From Lepisosteus oculatus (Eukaryota; Chordata; Actinopteri; Semionotiformes; Lepisosteidae), in NCBI RefSeq assembly GCF_040954835.1, contig NC_090698.1:22875501-22939500 (forward strand): DNA of 64,000 nt. Reading direction: 5' to 3'. Under the pieces are notes generated by a model. The model worked only from the letters and a program-made list of their open reading frames with translations. It searched no databases and was not told the origin of the DNA. Of this stretch, positions 1 to 12,800 are shown piece after piece. The position numbers were made by a program, and so were the translations under genes. Each line of letters opens with the position of its first letter. Position 1 is the stretch's first letter.

Positions 1-197
1 TACAGCCAAAAATGTATTTCATTATGCTTAGACATTAATGAGATATGTTCTGAAACAATTTTTAAGCCATAAAGAAAACACTGTACACTTTTTGTTTTCC
101 AAGCACCGGAGATCATGTTCAAAATGACTGAAAAAGATCTGTTATTAAAAGCCAACTATTTCCCCAAAAGTAACATGCCGTATACACCAGACAGAAA

Positions 198-215
198 GGG
201 GGGGGGGGGGGGGGG
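198..215 (+). repeat. Poly-G tract, 18 G
   Basis: An uninterrupted run of 18 G in AT-rich sequence; could form a G-quadruplex. Length may be affected by sequencing error. Confidence 0.8.
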
Positions 216-3200
216 AGACTTCTTTAATTTGAATAGGTGTTTCAAATTAATGTTCTACTGTGTGAGACACAAATCTTATGCTAGAGAACTGTTACATTAG
301 TTCTGCATTCTGTGAAATATGTGCTTACTGATATATTATTATATATTACGATTGTACAGTATGTGTCAAATAATAACATAAAACGAAAAACATCTTAGAG
401 TAATACTCTGTCTTACAGAAGAAAAAAAAACAGCATTTTTAGCAGGATTCAAAATCCAACACATTCCTTAAATACAACACTTATTAGATGCCATAAAAAA
501 CACAGGTGTGACAGACACAGGACTGCTGTTGACCTAAATTGAAACTCACATCTTGCACTTATTGCAGATAGAGGACCTACCTACAGTATGCAGTATATAC
601 TTATTTATACTCATCTGAATGGTTTACCTTATACACCAAAGAATTCCAGTACAGACAGCATTTTTAGCCACACAAATCAATGTACAGTGTATGCACTATA
701 TATGAATTGTTCAATGTATATTCAGTTTATAATTTAATAAACACATATTATTCAGATTCAGATGTAATTTTAGACTGCTAAATTCCAGGGTGAAAAAATC
801 CAAAAGTAGATCAAAGCACATCAGGTTAAAAAATATTCCACATGCGTTTGTTCTTATACAGCAGAGAGTTACCAATATTTCAGTGCTGGGAAGTGTTTAC
901 ATTTCGGAATATTTTATGACACAGAGGGAGAAGTACCAGATAAGTCTGTGTCTAACCAGCTTTTAAAACTAGCTGTGCAGTCACTTAAATTCAGGGTTGT
1001 GCAGATAAACTTGAAAGGCACATTTATTTCACTGCAGTTAGTTACAACACACTAAACTTTAATGCCTGGTACGATGAACTGTTGGAACTTGGGAAAATGA
1101 AATTAGGCTCACTACAACATCACATTACCCTAAATCAACTAATTTCTATTAAGAACATATTTATGGTTACAAATGAAAGGTGGCCATTCAACCCATACAG
1201 TCAGTTGTTAGTTAGTAGCTAATAAATTCAAGGACTAGCCATTTCATAAAAGAACAGCTTCTTCATCTACTGTACATGCCTTGTTCCATACTTCCGCAAC
1301 ACACATATAGATATAGACAATAACAGTGTTATCTTCAAAATATTCTGAACGTATATCAAAACCTATAAAAACTTGTACTATTGTAACCTTGCACTGCCTT
1401 GGATATTACAATCAGCTTAGCTTCATATTTCAAAGCTCCTGTCATCCACCACAGACAGATCCCCACACACAGGGTAAGCAGGTACAAATCATTTTATAAT
1501 GACAATGTACTGTACACACTGACAATGCAAAAGGAATTGCCTGCAAGGTAATTAACTTTCTGTGTGTGCATAAAACACCGAGGAAGGCAAGACTGCCAAA
1601 ACATTTGTCTGCTGAGCAGAGCTTTCCCAGATGTTCATGTTTATGGAAGAATAACCCACAGCATTATCATGCTTTTACCTTTGTACAGCTTCTTGAACAT
1701 ATACCCAGACTCACTGTCTGTACAATTAGAAACAAAAAGGATAGTAAGTACAAATCTGTACACATACATTTGCTGACAGACACATTTATGGACTACAGTG
1801 CAAATAGTGAAGGCTGAAAACATTTCACAGTTCTGTAAGACAGGGTTAGAACAGCAGTTTGATAGTTACAAAGCATATCAGTACATAGATCTCATTCTCT
1901 GTAAATAATATTTTCAAAAGATTTTTTCATTATGATTAAAGAGATCAAACAATGCTCAATATATGTCTACATAAAGGAGTAATAAACAGATTAGATTAGC
2001 AAAAAGAAGACTAAGGAATTTGAAGTGACAAATGATTGGCATTCTGCAACTCAGTAAAACGCTTTTTTTAAATAAAATTAACCTGCACTCAAGCTGACTC
2101 CCCTGATTGAACCTGCAGATACGCAGTCAATGTCATTGGATGAACAAAGTGGGTTTGTTAACCAGTTCTTTAGGAGGTGAAGCTGTCGGTGTTGATCTAA
2201 CTTGACGAGACCTCAGATTCACCCCTAATCAAGTATGCAGCTCAAACTGCAGGCTGTGCAATCCCAGAATGAGAAGGCCTGGGGCAGATGGTGCAGGGTT
2301 TTTTAGGTACTTCAAGGAAAGAATTTGTGCCTGTTTTGCTTTGTTTTACCTCCTACTCCACCCACTCGTTTTTAAGGTGTTTTCTGAACAAAGCATCACG
2401 AAGGAAGTAAATAACATTTTGTGGCTAGTTGCACCTGCCCTCTACTGAGAGTGTTGAAAAGTACTGCTGTCTTTTTATTTCATAAACATATTCTGGTTGT
2501 AGTTTCCTTACTTTTGTAAAGGTTAATTGTTTTTTTTTCAGCATTTACCTTAGCATCAGTGTTTTGATGTTAAACTGTGTACACCAAGGTAAAGAACACT
2601 TGGCAATGCTTCTTGAAATTTTCTAAAAAACAAACAGCATACATTGTGTGTAAGACATCCTGCCATACACCTGAAGCGAATGTGTGGTTAACTGTCACTA
2701 AACAATACACAGACAAATCAGAATTTAGGTGCAACATTTACTCTCAAAACTGTAAGATATTCATTTTCCATTGGAGCCTACACATTATTTCAGAGTTGAG
2801 AGCATATAGCCCCTGCTTTGGTCTTTCAGATGATATATTTTGAGGTTTTCTAAGCACTGAACAAATGAATTCTCACAAATGAACCAAATCCTGAAAGTTT
2901 TACACCTTACAATGTGCCAAATATGAATCACTGCAGTTGAAATGCCAGACAGACTTTTCCTGTGTTGCTGGGAGAGCCTATTGGAATGAAACAGTCCAAG
3001 AGGCAGGGGGTTAAGTGTTTCAGATTGCTGTACAGTTTTACACATAAGATATGACTCGATGGTCTTTTCTTTCAACTCCACTTGGGTGGTCCTATGCTGA
3101 ATTTTATACGGCCACCTATTAGCGCCATTGCTCATTGATTTATGCAGCTGCCACCTTGACTTCATCAGCATCATCAGTATAAATGAATTGTGGGCACATT

Positions 3201-6200
3201 GGTTATGGTCTATGCCTTCCATATTGTGACTTAAATAAACTGCCCTTAGAGTGAAAAGGAAGGGGGGCAGTCAAGGGTAGTCAGTGGTAGTCTGACACAC
3301 AGTACCAACCATCCATCTTCTTTGCTTTCTGTAACAAATTGCTTTCACAACCTCCTAAGTAAAAAAAATACAGGGAAATCAGGATTTATGTTTACTTGAT
3401 TTAATTTTTGCCTTCTTACTCAACGAAACGTTTTTCTTCTCGCTAAAAAAAGATGTGCTGTGCTGTAGGAAAGAAGATCACTACAGGTGACCTTACAACC
3501 CTCATGATTGTTGGTGCATGTGCATTTTAAGCATTGTTGAAGGCAAAAGCAGACTTGGCTAACATACACTTAGACAAACCTTAATGAAGTATTAACTTGA
3601 GGTGACTGTCAGCTAAAATGATATATAAAGAACTGTGACAACTAACACTTTTACAGTAAATCTAGTTTTAGAATGTTCCTACAATTCTGTGGTTATACTA
3701 GATTTTATTGTTTCACATGCTCACTGGATTTCATTTGCAGTTTTTAAACGAAAGTTTAAAGTGGAATAACAGCAGCCAAGGTCTCTGTCACCTCTGCTAC
3801 TTATACTTTAAATTCTCCATGATGTGACTTCCAAAAATTGACAAATATCATAATACATCTGTGTCTCTTTTGCTATCATTTGCCTTTCAGCATCCTTCTT
3901 CCACCCCATCTTCATCTTTGCAGCTGCCCCTAGGTTACAGTACCTTCTCTCTCTGTAGGGGCATCTTAACTACTGTGTTCTACGGCTTGGTGTTTGGCCC
4001 TCAGCCAACAACATTAAGTCAATGTTCCTTATGCCTAACTCCTCCATAAACATTCCTTAATGCATTTTCCTACTGGGTGATGTTATTCCTTCTGAACTGC
4101 AATTATCTGATGTGTCTTTGTATGCACTGTCCTTTGAGCTGTTTTGACACACTTCTTAAAACAAATAATTCTTAATAATAAAAACAAACACCAACAGGAA
4201 GCACAATTCCAGCTGCAGGAAGTTACTGACCCCAAGGGACAGACAACTGAGTACGTTTATGAGATGACCACTGAGTGGCTTCACACCTCCACATCCATAT
4301 GAGCGGAATTGATGCTGCAAGTGTTAAATGTATTAAAAATGTGCTATATATAAGAATATTAAAGATAAAAAGTGTTGAACAATGTTAAAATAACAAACTG
4401 AAAGAGTGGTGATTCTATTTTAATTTACAGCAGCCTCATAAAGAAACTAGCAGTCAAAACGTTAATCCACTGAAGACCAGTTTTGCCCTAATTATGGCTT
4501 CTTGGGTCCATGTTACTTCAACTGTCAGAGCCAGTAACTGGTAAGAATGTAGACCCCCCCAAAAAAAAAAGACTGTTAATGGGCATTTAAGGAAGAGTGT
4601 ATTTCAAAGTTGTGCAAATCCGTAATACCAGAACACATCATTTAATAGTCTCATCATTATCAATAAATTATAAACTAAAAAGCTGATGTGATTGTTGAGG
4701 TACTATATTAAGTAAAATCAAGAAATTAAATTAAAATAGCTGAAATAAACAATAAAATACAGCTCAAATCAGAAAAAAACATTAATGAATAATTTGTTGA
4801 GTGGTTGTTTCTTGAGGCACTCAAGTTTCTTTAATTACTGTATATAAATGGAGTTTACATATACTGTATATGGAGTTTGTTTGACTGAATGCACTGTACA
4901 CTGTATACCGTATATTTGCATTAGACAGAGTTTACAAATATGATCTTTCTAGATAAAGCCTATGCACAATAACGATTTAAGGAACAATATATACTGTATA
5001 GAATAAGAACATAGGAAGTGAATTGCATAGTCTCTGTACTGCTGTAACTTTATGTTTTCTTGATTTCTCTGAAAACGAGATTGAGCCTCACGGGACAGAA
5101 GAACAAAGCAAATACTCTATAACAGAGTATTGTTCTGTGTCAGAATGAGGCAGTAGAACACAAGGAAGCACAAGACAAGAAAAGGTCATTCATTTCACTT
5201 CCCCAGTGCTTGTCCTGTTTTTAATCTGTTTCTCTCACCAATCTGAAGAAGAATCAAAACTATATCAGGTAGAAAGGGAAAAGAAACCACAATCCATCAA
5301 TTATGTTTACTTTACACTCACGTTTTCATAACTTTGGGATTTCTAATTGATATGTCCCTACATGCTAGTATACAGAATGACCAATCGAAGAAGAAAATAT
5401 GTTGAATAAAGCATGAGAGACAACCTTAAATTAATTTTGTATGACCCTCAGTTCAAATAAAACAAAATTAAAAATAATCATAAACTTTGAGGATAAATAT
5501 TTTTTATTAACTAGCTTTTGACTAGATGGGCAAATGTCTAGCCCGTGCCTAAAAATATTTTAACCAAAATCAGTTAAAGATTCAAAGAAGATTAAATATA
5601 TGATTGACTGTGATTAACAAATATGGGCATTAGGACAAAAAAAAACATATTTGAAATTTAAGACTGTTCAAAAATAAAATATACACAAAATATATATGCA
5701 AACACTGTATGTAAGTGAAAGGACACAACTGTGCCACATTTTTGTGGCTTTTGTGGATCCAAAAGAATTGTGAGCAGAAGGATTTTCAGCAGCAGTCCAA
5801 TGTCTTAGTATGCGTATTGCCTTTACTAAACATGTACACTGTTTCTAATGGTCTTTTGTAAATTATGCCTTGACAAATGTTTGAACCTGTAACCTTTGGT
5901 CTGCAAGTGGCTGTCTTTAACCCTTATCCGTATATTTTACTGCCATTAGTGGAGATTTATACACATTAAAAAGACAACTTCTTGTGGAGCACAGAACATA
6001 CTTTCCTGCTCATTAATGGGTAGGTGGTTTCACCCAGGGGGGATTGAATAATTGGCCTACAGATGCTTATTATAACCTGATTTTTAGAACTAGGCTGCAA
6101 TTAAGAAACAGCTGAATATCATCTGACAGCGTTTTTGGATGTAGTTTTCAGTGATTAACAGAGAGCAGCTTCATGTTAGGTGATTTATGTACGTCATTTA

Positions 6201-9112
6201 TTGTAATCGGTTCTTCAGACTAGAAGGCCTGAATTATAGACCCTGTGCTGGGATGCCAAAACTCAGCAAACCATACAGTGTTTTTAGATTTTGCTGTAGA
6301 GTAAACTTGCAACATACGTGCTCTCAATTTACGCTGTCGCAACTTTAGGCAGTCAGCTCCAGAAAGTAAAAAATTGAAAAAGTGCTTTATCCTCTGAAAA
6401 ATTAATCATGCATGCCTATGAGAGCTAGTTAATGAGCCTAGATAGTCATAGTTACTCTTATTTGCTGTTTTTACAGTTATATTTAATATCTTGAATTACT
6501 ATAGGAGGTTAGTAGATACAATTTGATAATGTGCAAATTTGGCTTTATGTGCTACTCAAAGTCGTGAGGCGACTGTATTTAACTTTCCAGTCTAATTTTA
6601 TTGTTATCATTTGGCATGATGATGTAAGGTGCACAGTAGAGACAGAGTTAGTTATTTAAATAATTCCAACACATTCTAAATATTTCTACAACCCATACAG
6701 GGTAAAGAGCAGTATTAGAATATAAAGAAATTGCTTATATTTTATTAATTTAATACATATGTCTGACAATGGCTTCAAAGTTTTTATTTCTGTATTTTTT
6801 TCCTACATAATGGGGCAATTTGCTGTGTATTAATTTCAAAAGAGGGAAACATTCATAGTCATGAATTTCATAGTCTTTAATAATTAAGGACTGTTGTATT
6901 CAGATACAATTATGCATGAAACATACAAAGGTCAAACAGGACAAGGAAAATTTAGTTCCTTTGTTGAGTAGGTTTGTTGTGAATTTGGTAAACATTAATA
7001 ACATTGTAGTATGCATTTATGTGTATAGATTGAGTATCATATGAAATGTATTTACCTACATTACAACCAGAAATATTGATGTTATCAGGAATACAGTACA
7101 TATGCTGTACTGTACTGTATACTACTCATATAGCTGTATTTTGAAAATGTTGATGTGTGCATGTCTAACCTAATAAACCTACACATCGGGTGGTTGTAGG
7201 AAAAAGTATTCAATTTAAATGTCCTGGGTCAATATCTGTGGTGAAATCGTCTGACAAACTGTGCAATACACCAAGTAAAGTTTAAAAAGCAAGAATTCTA
7301 ACAGCACATCTTGAAAGACAGGTTTGGCTTTTTGAGGAAATTAATTCTTAAAAAAAATGTTAACTTCATATTGCATATAGTATAACACCTTCCAAATACC
7401 TGGACAAATAAACAACATGAAAGTGTAATTAATATACTGTACTGTACACTGTAGGAATATTAGTGTAGCTTGAACCACACACTTGAATGCAAATATTCTT
7501 GCAATGTTTCCAGAATTGTTATGTTTCCATCATGCAATGCTGGTACAGAAATACTTAATTTTCATACAGTTACAAAGGGGTTAAACCCATCATAAAATCT
7601 AAATTATTTTTTTTTTCTGGCACAGTCAAAGGGTGTGACAGGGAGCAACCTTTTCTTGAATGTAAAGTGGTTTGCTTAATTTATGCTGGGTCAGAAGTAA
7701 AGGTCATACTTTTCAATTCAGAAAAGGCTTCCTTGTGGTCAGAAGCTGAATTTCCAGATGCAAAAGCGTACGATCAAACAGTTCATAATTAGAACCATAT
7801 AATTTGGAAACATTATGATATTAAAGATGGCAGCTCGGTTTCACTAGCAAAACTAACTTCATGAGTGGCTGACCATAATTTAGGGTTTCACTGCATCTGT
7901 GTGAAGAACAAAAGGAAATGCATTGGAAAAATTGGCCAGTAGGTATTCCAGTCTCAATTCTTAAAAGCCTGAAGCGACAGTGCTGGGAAGTCTGTCGTCT
8001 GCTTGTGTGTCAAGTTGTCTATGTCATGAAGAGGAGGTTTTGGCTGGGAATTGAAAAATGAATAAAAACAACAATATTCTTAAACCAATGGAAAATTAGA
8101 TAATGAGTTCTATTGTTGCAAAATATCTGAATTGCATTGCAAAAGTACAGTTTGTGAAAGAAAAAAAAATTGCAACATAATACAGAAATACAAAAACAAA
8201 GACCGTTATGTTGAGTGATCAAAGTCTTGTAAACATGCTTTCAGCATATACATACACTGTAAACACATACTGTACCTCTAGGCATAGCGATTTTGTGGTT
8301 ACTAGTAAGCAAGAGCAATAGCATTCAGTTGCACTGTAGACATGGCCAGTCAGAAACCAAGTATAAAACAACATTAACTACTGTCTGCGTGAGGAGGTCA
8401 CATAATGGTCTAAATTTAGAGAACAAAGAAGTGATTCTTAATACTTATGATCCTTACTCATTGAAATAAAAATGCCTTTTCTTAAAACTTGCAATCCTTA
8501 AAATCATATTGCAAATAATACTGCACTTCAATATAATGTTTTCAAATCAATGAAAATTACTATCTTAGGGCTTTACTTTTCTCTGAACATTTATTTTGCA
8601 TGCACTTTTCAGTGAATTGATATGAAGTAATTGATGAAATGCTGCATTTTTGTATAGCATTTTTTCATTGGAAACTTATGAAACATGAATCTGCTTTTGG
8701 TATTTTGTGATTCTAATCTATTCATTAACATGAACGTGAACGCAAACACAACTTTTATTTTTATCGTACTAACAGATGCAAATGTAGGAACCAGAAAGAA
8801 AATGGTACTCTTAACACAAGCTAAAAAATGCGCCTTTTTGTAACTGTACTATGGAATCAGTTTCTTAAGATGCAAATTGAAATGTTTTATTATTTATTGT
8901 TACTACTGTAAATTGAATAACTTTGAGACACTGAGGAGGACATTATCAAATAGTAGACTAACAAGTGAATTCATTAAACTAGAACTTATCATTACATGAT
9001 GTGAATTCCTTTACAATTACTGATTAATTCAGTATTAATGCACCACCAGTATGGCCTAAACACCTTTTTGTTTAATAGAAAATAATTTAAACCAATATTG
9101 ATGATAATCCAC

Positions 9113-9183
9113 CCAATTTTACCAAATGTGTATCAATTACTAAGAAACTATCCAATCTTATCAAATTTGTATCAATTACTAAG
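9113..9183 (+). repeat. Imperfect 32-bp direct repeat
   Basis: CCAATTTTACCAAATGTGTA and CCAATCTTATCAAATTTGTA each run into TCAATTACTAAG, 7 bp apart (9113-9144 and 9152-9183). Confidence 0.75.
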
Positions 9184-10076
9184 TCTTGTCACTATCTATC
9201 CAAGGGGAAGAGTTTCTAAATACAAATTAACTTTGTAAGTCCAAGAAATATATTTCCAGTATATACAGTACAATGTTTCACTGTAAACTTTCATTAATTA
9301 CTATCAATTATTTTTATCAAAACATGCAATGTTTGTTCAGCCTCTGGATACACACAGGCCACAAAGATTATCTTAGCCTTTCATATTTTTTAGATGACAA
9401 CACTCTTGCTTATGTGTATAACTTAAAGCAGATAGATCTCTGAACTACTGGAGAGGATGCCATATAGCCACATAATAGCTACTGATCTTTTGATAAGAGT
9501 CAGGATTTTAGTACTCTTATGGAAGCCAGAATAAACTGATGACTATCAAGACTGTCAGGTGATAAAAATATTTCTAACTGAGTTTAATTAATTTATTACG
9601 GGAAAATAAAGGTTCTATTCTTTGGAAGTTTATGTAAGACTTGATTTGGCTAAGAATTGTGAGAAATAACTATCACTATAATGAAAGCTTAATCTCAGCT
9701 GAGGTTTTCACATTTCTTTTCTAATTTTGTTTTAAGATGTTATTTAACTCAGTTTCAGAAGAAGGTTAAATTATAGTCTTGTAGTTCCACTCTCCTATCT
9801 ATAAATATGAGTCAATTCCCACAACTCTGCACACACCTTTTCTAGCTCCCCAACTTCGCCATTGCAGCTGCCTCCCAGGTTCATTCCTCAAAAGTAAAGG
9901 GAGTTGTGACTTCCTCACCCAGGCAACTTAATGCCAAGGTTTTTAGGATTTTTCTCTTGTATTTCATCAGCTCATTACACTGTTTTTAGAATTTTCTCAA
10001 AGTACTGAAACATCAAATACATTGTATTGGTTTCTTGTGATCAAAATTATGTTCAATGAAACCATCTTAATTTCAG

Positions 10077-10305
10077 GCAGCATGTGGGCATGGCAGTGAA
10101 TTGCTGCCTCAAAGTTCTGGGGTCCTGTATTTGATTCTGAGCGGGAGTGCTTTGCATGCTTACCCTATGTTTGAGTGGGCTCTGAATTCCTTCCACCTCC
10201 CAGAAAAATACAGGTTAGGTTTGATAGGCCACTCTAAATTATGCCCCTGGGGTTAGTTCTCTGGTTCTCATTAGCTGACCACGTATGGCTTGGAATGCTG
10301 TATAT
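10077..10305 (+). mobile_element. tRNA-headed SINE, copy 1 (truncated)
   Basis: GGCATGGCAGTGAATTGCTG, CCTCAAAGTTCTGGGGTCCTG, GATTCTGAGCGGG form a tRNA-like head, followed by TTGAGTGGGCTC and a decayed body. Same family as the copies near 16.1, 20.6, 33.5 and 48.9 kb. Confidence 0.7.
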
Positions 10306-12239
10306 CAGTCACACATGACATATGCATTACATAGCTCACCAGTCCAACAATCGTTGCCACTTGAAAGCTGTGCGCTACTGCCATTAATGAAAATGAAAAG
10401 AACAAAATAACAGTTGTAAACCCATGAGGTGCCAATTCCTGGTACTTTCCATGGTACTTTCCTCCGCAAACTCGTACTTTTTAAAAGTTTTTTCCCCCTG
10501 CATAAAATGGAGACATACATATCACTAGTGATTTGACAGGCCCCTGCAATCATTGGAATCTTAAGTATTTCTTAGCAGGATCAGCTGCGCATCTTGCTCC
10601 ACACAGTATAAATGCAGCACCAGGTGAAGAAGGAGAGATGATGCTGACAAGGAGCTGAGTCCAAGGATGAACATTGTCAGATCGCCCAGCCTTCAGTCGG
10701 CATGGACTGCATCTGTTCCTCGTCTGAAGATTTGCTACTAAACCTATTCTTTGTCTCCAGCTCCAGCTGAAAGGGCAACACTGGTATTGGCTATTATTTC
10801 AGTCTCCATCTGAGTCATATTGAACTATTTCTCCCATAGTACTGTGGAAAGAACTCAATCTTTCCCCCAGCACAGGTTGTTATTTTTTACTCTAAATCTT
10901 GGATGTGGAGTGGAGCTGTGCACAGGGCCCACCTAGAACTGGTGCCCCTGTTGTGAACTGCCCCACGTGGCATCACACCAAATAAAGTTTTTGTTTCTAT
11001 TGATTTAATGCAGCAGCTCAAATACTTTTGCAAAGGATGCCTCAGCCAAGACCTGAAGACATCAACAAAGTAGCATGGAAATAGGTACAAACTGTATTTA
11101 AGTTGTTTGTGCCTTGGTAAGTTCCTTAGATTTATCCAAGGTCAAAAAAGCTAAAAGTCTTTTGTTGAAATGATGAAGAAGTTTCTGCATCTGTCTGGGA
11201 CTTGAACAAGAGCATGAAGTTCACAAGGTCTCTGGTCAGAGAATGTCTAGACAGCTATTGCGAAAACACAAACAGAAATAAAAAAGTTTTCATTTTTTTA
11301 AATAATTTAACTGCTGTTTTGTACAGATATAGGCCTATAAGGGCAACCACAAAATGACCATGCTTTCTGGAAAACTACTACAAAACAGTTGAGGGCACAA
11401 GGCTCATGGATGGGTAACAGACATAAAAGGATGTGGGAAGCAGTATTACAGTACATGTAGGTCTTAAACCGCAATTCTAAGGTTGAAATAAATCTAATCT
11501 TTTGGCACATTTTTTACTCAAGAAGTTTTACTTTACAACATAAACTCTTCATTAAACATTAGTTAGGGAAAATATAAATCTATAAACCCCCTTTCAACAT
11601 GCATATTTGTAAGTTAGGAGTGGGGAACTACACTACATTAGTGTACAAGATGGTAAGGAACAAGAAAAGTTGTTTACTATCAAAGTAGGAAAATACAGCT
11701 TTTCAGCAGTGGAACCTTCTTTGCATGTGTGTTATTTCATTTTCTTTTTATTACTTACAGGTTTTTATACTAACATTTTTGCTATATGCATGACTGTTCT
11801 CTCAATATAAAGAAGATTAGTCTGCTAATAAAGTTCAGAGAACATCTCAATAGTGTAATAGCTTTGCATACTAGCACCTCTAGTACACAAATTGACCTAC
11901 GCACCAATTGCAAATTGTAAAACCCTTTCATGATGGCCTCTTTCTGTTTGCAGTAGACTTCTTTATTCTATCCAAAGGAGATCTGCTGTTATGTACTTTT
12001 TTACTGTGATGGCCAGGTAGGTTGATGTTTGATTTCCTTTGGGAAATGCATTATTTGAAATGGGAATGGGAACAGAAATGAAAAACGAAAGGACTGCAGA
12101 AAATCCACACAGAAATAGAAACTGGACCTGTAAAACATGAAATAATGACAACAAACTGATGCCAGCAATATCATAAAACCCACACCAGGACTGAAAAGGT
12201 AAACAAAGGTGAAAAGAAAAATAGCACCACCAGTGGAGA
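10306..12239. other. Intergenic, no gene recognised
   Basis: Slightly GC-richer patches at 10560-10760 and 10900-11000, but no frame or splice pattern that supports exons. Confidence 0.55.
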
Positions 12240-12475
12240 TGAAAGCAGGGATGACACATGTCAACATGCGTAGGCTGCAAAGGAACAATAGGTTTATTCC
12301 ATGCTGAAAAGAGAAGAAAGAAATCACAACATTTCGGATGTGGAGCCTTCGTTGGGTGAAAGCCCAGGTGTATGCTTACACCCGATGAAGGCTCCACAGC
12401 CGAAACGCTGTGTTTTCTTTCTTCTCTTTTCAGCATGGAATAAACCTATTACTTGTTCCTTTGCAGGTAAAAGAA
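12240..12475. mobile_element. Palindromic foldback element, copy 1
   Basis: Two inverted arms: GCTGCAAAGGAACAATAGG then TTTATTCCATGCTGAAAAGAG on the left, and CTTTTCAGCATGGAATAAAC then CTATTACTTGTTCCTTTGCAG on the right. The centre is GGAGCCTTCGTTGGGTGAAA ... GATGAAGGCTCCACAGCCG. No coding capacity, so probably a non-autonomous (MITE or foldback) element. Confidence 0.7.
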
Positions 12476-12499
12476 TAAATACTGCCTATCCATCATCAG

Positions 12500-12775
12500 A
12501 AACTGGCTTGTCCTGGTGATAGTCGCAGTCAGCCAGAGTCTACAGGAGAAGCATAGGGCACAAAGAAAGACTGAGCAACATGACTACTCCTACCTTGGAT
12601 GGGATGCTAAACCACAACCTGGGCCAGAGCGAAATTAATGATTTAGAACAGTTAGTCAGACTGGATTGTAGGGAATTAAAGCACCCAAAGGAAACTCAAG
12701 GTGACAACATGCAAACTCCATGCAGACAGATAGGAGTAACCAGACTTACAGAACCTAAGCCATTGTGAGTTATGA
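12500..12775 (-). mobile_element. tRNA-headed SINE, copy 2
   Basis: Plus strand shows the reversed body: GGGATGCTAAACCACAACCTGG, GACAACATGCAAACTCCATG (reverse of CATGGAGTTTGCATGTTGTC), GGAAACTCAAGG. Directly abuts the palindromic element. Confidence 0.65.
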
Positions 12776-12800
12776 GTAAGCACTATCACGACAAGCTTCT

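Larger units (their letters stand above)
1..10076. other. Intergenic, no gene recognised
   Basis: AT-rich, stop-dense in all frames, rich in TACTGTA-type palindromes (for example 7105-7122). The longest frame, minus 2785-3222, has no recognisable motif, splice context or codon bias. The left end could be the 3' UTR of a gene outside the window, but nothing proves it. Confidence 0.6.

Noticed and set aside
2785..3222. 145-codon minus-strand open frame
   Set aside because: No recognised domain, no splice or promoter context, and composition like the surrounding non-coding DNA.
11963..12436. 157- and 108-codon minus-strand frames rich in Phe
   Set aside because: They run into the foldback element; the Phe-rich peptide is a reading of its A-rich arm on the other strand.
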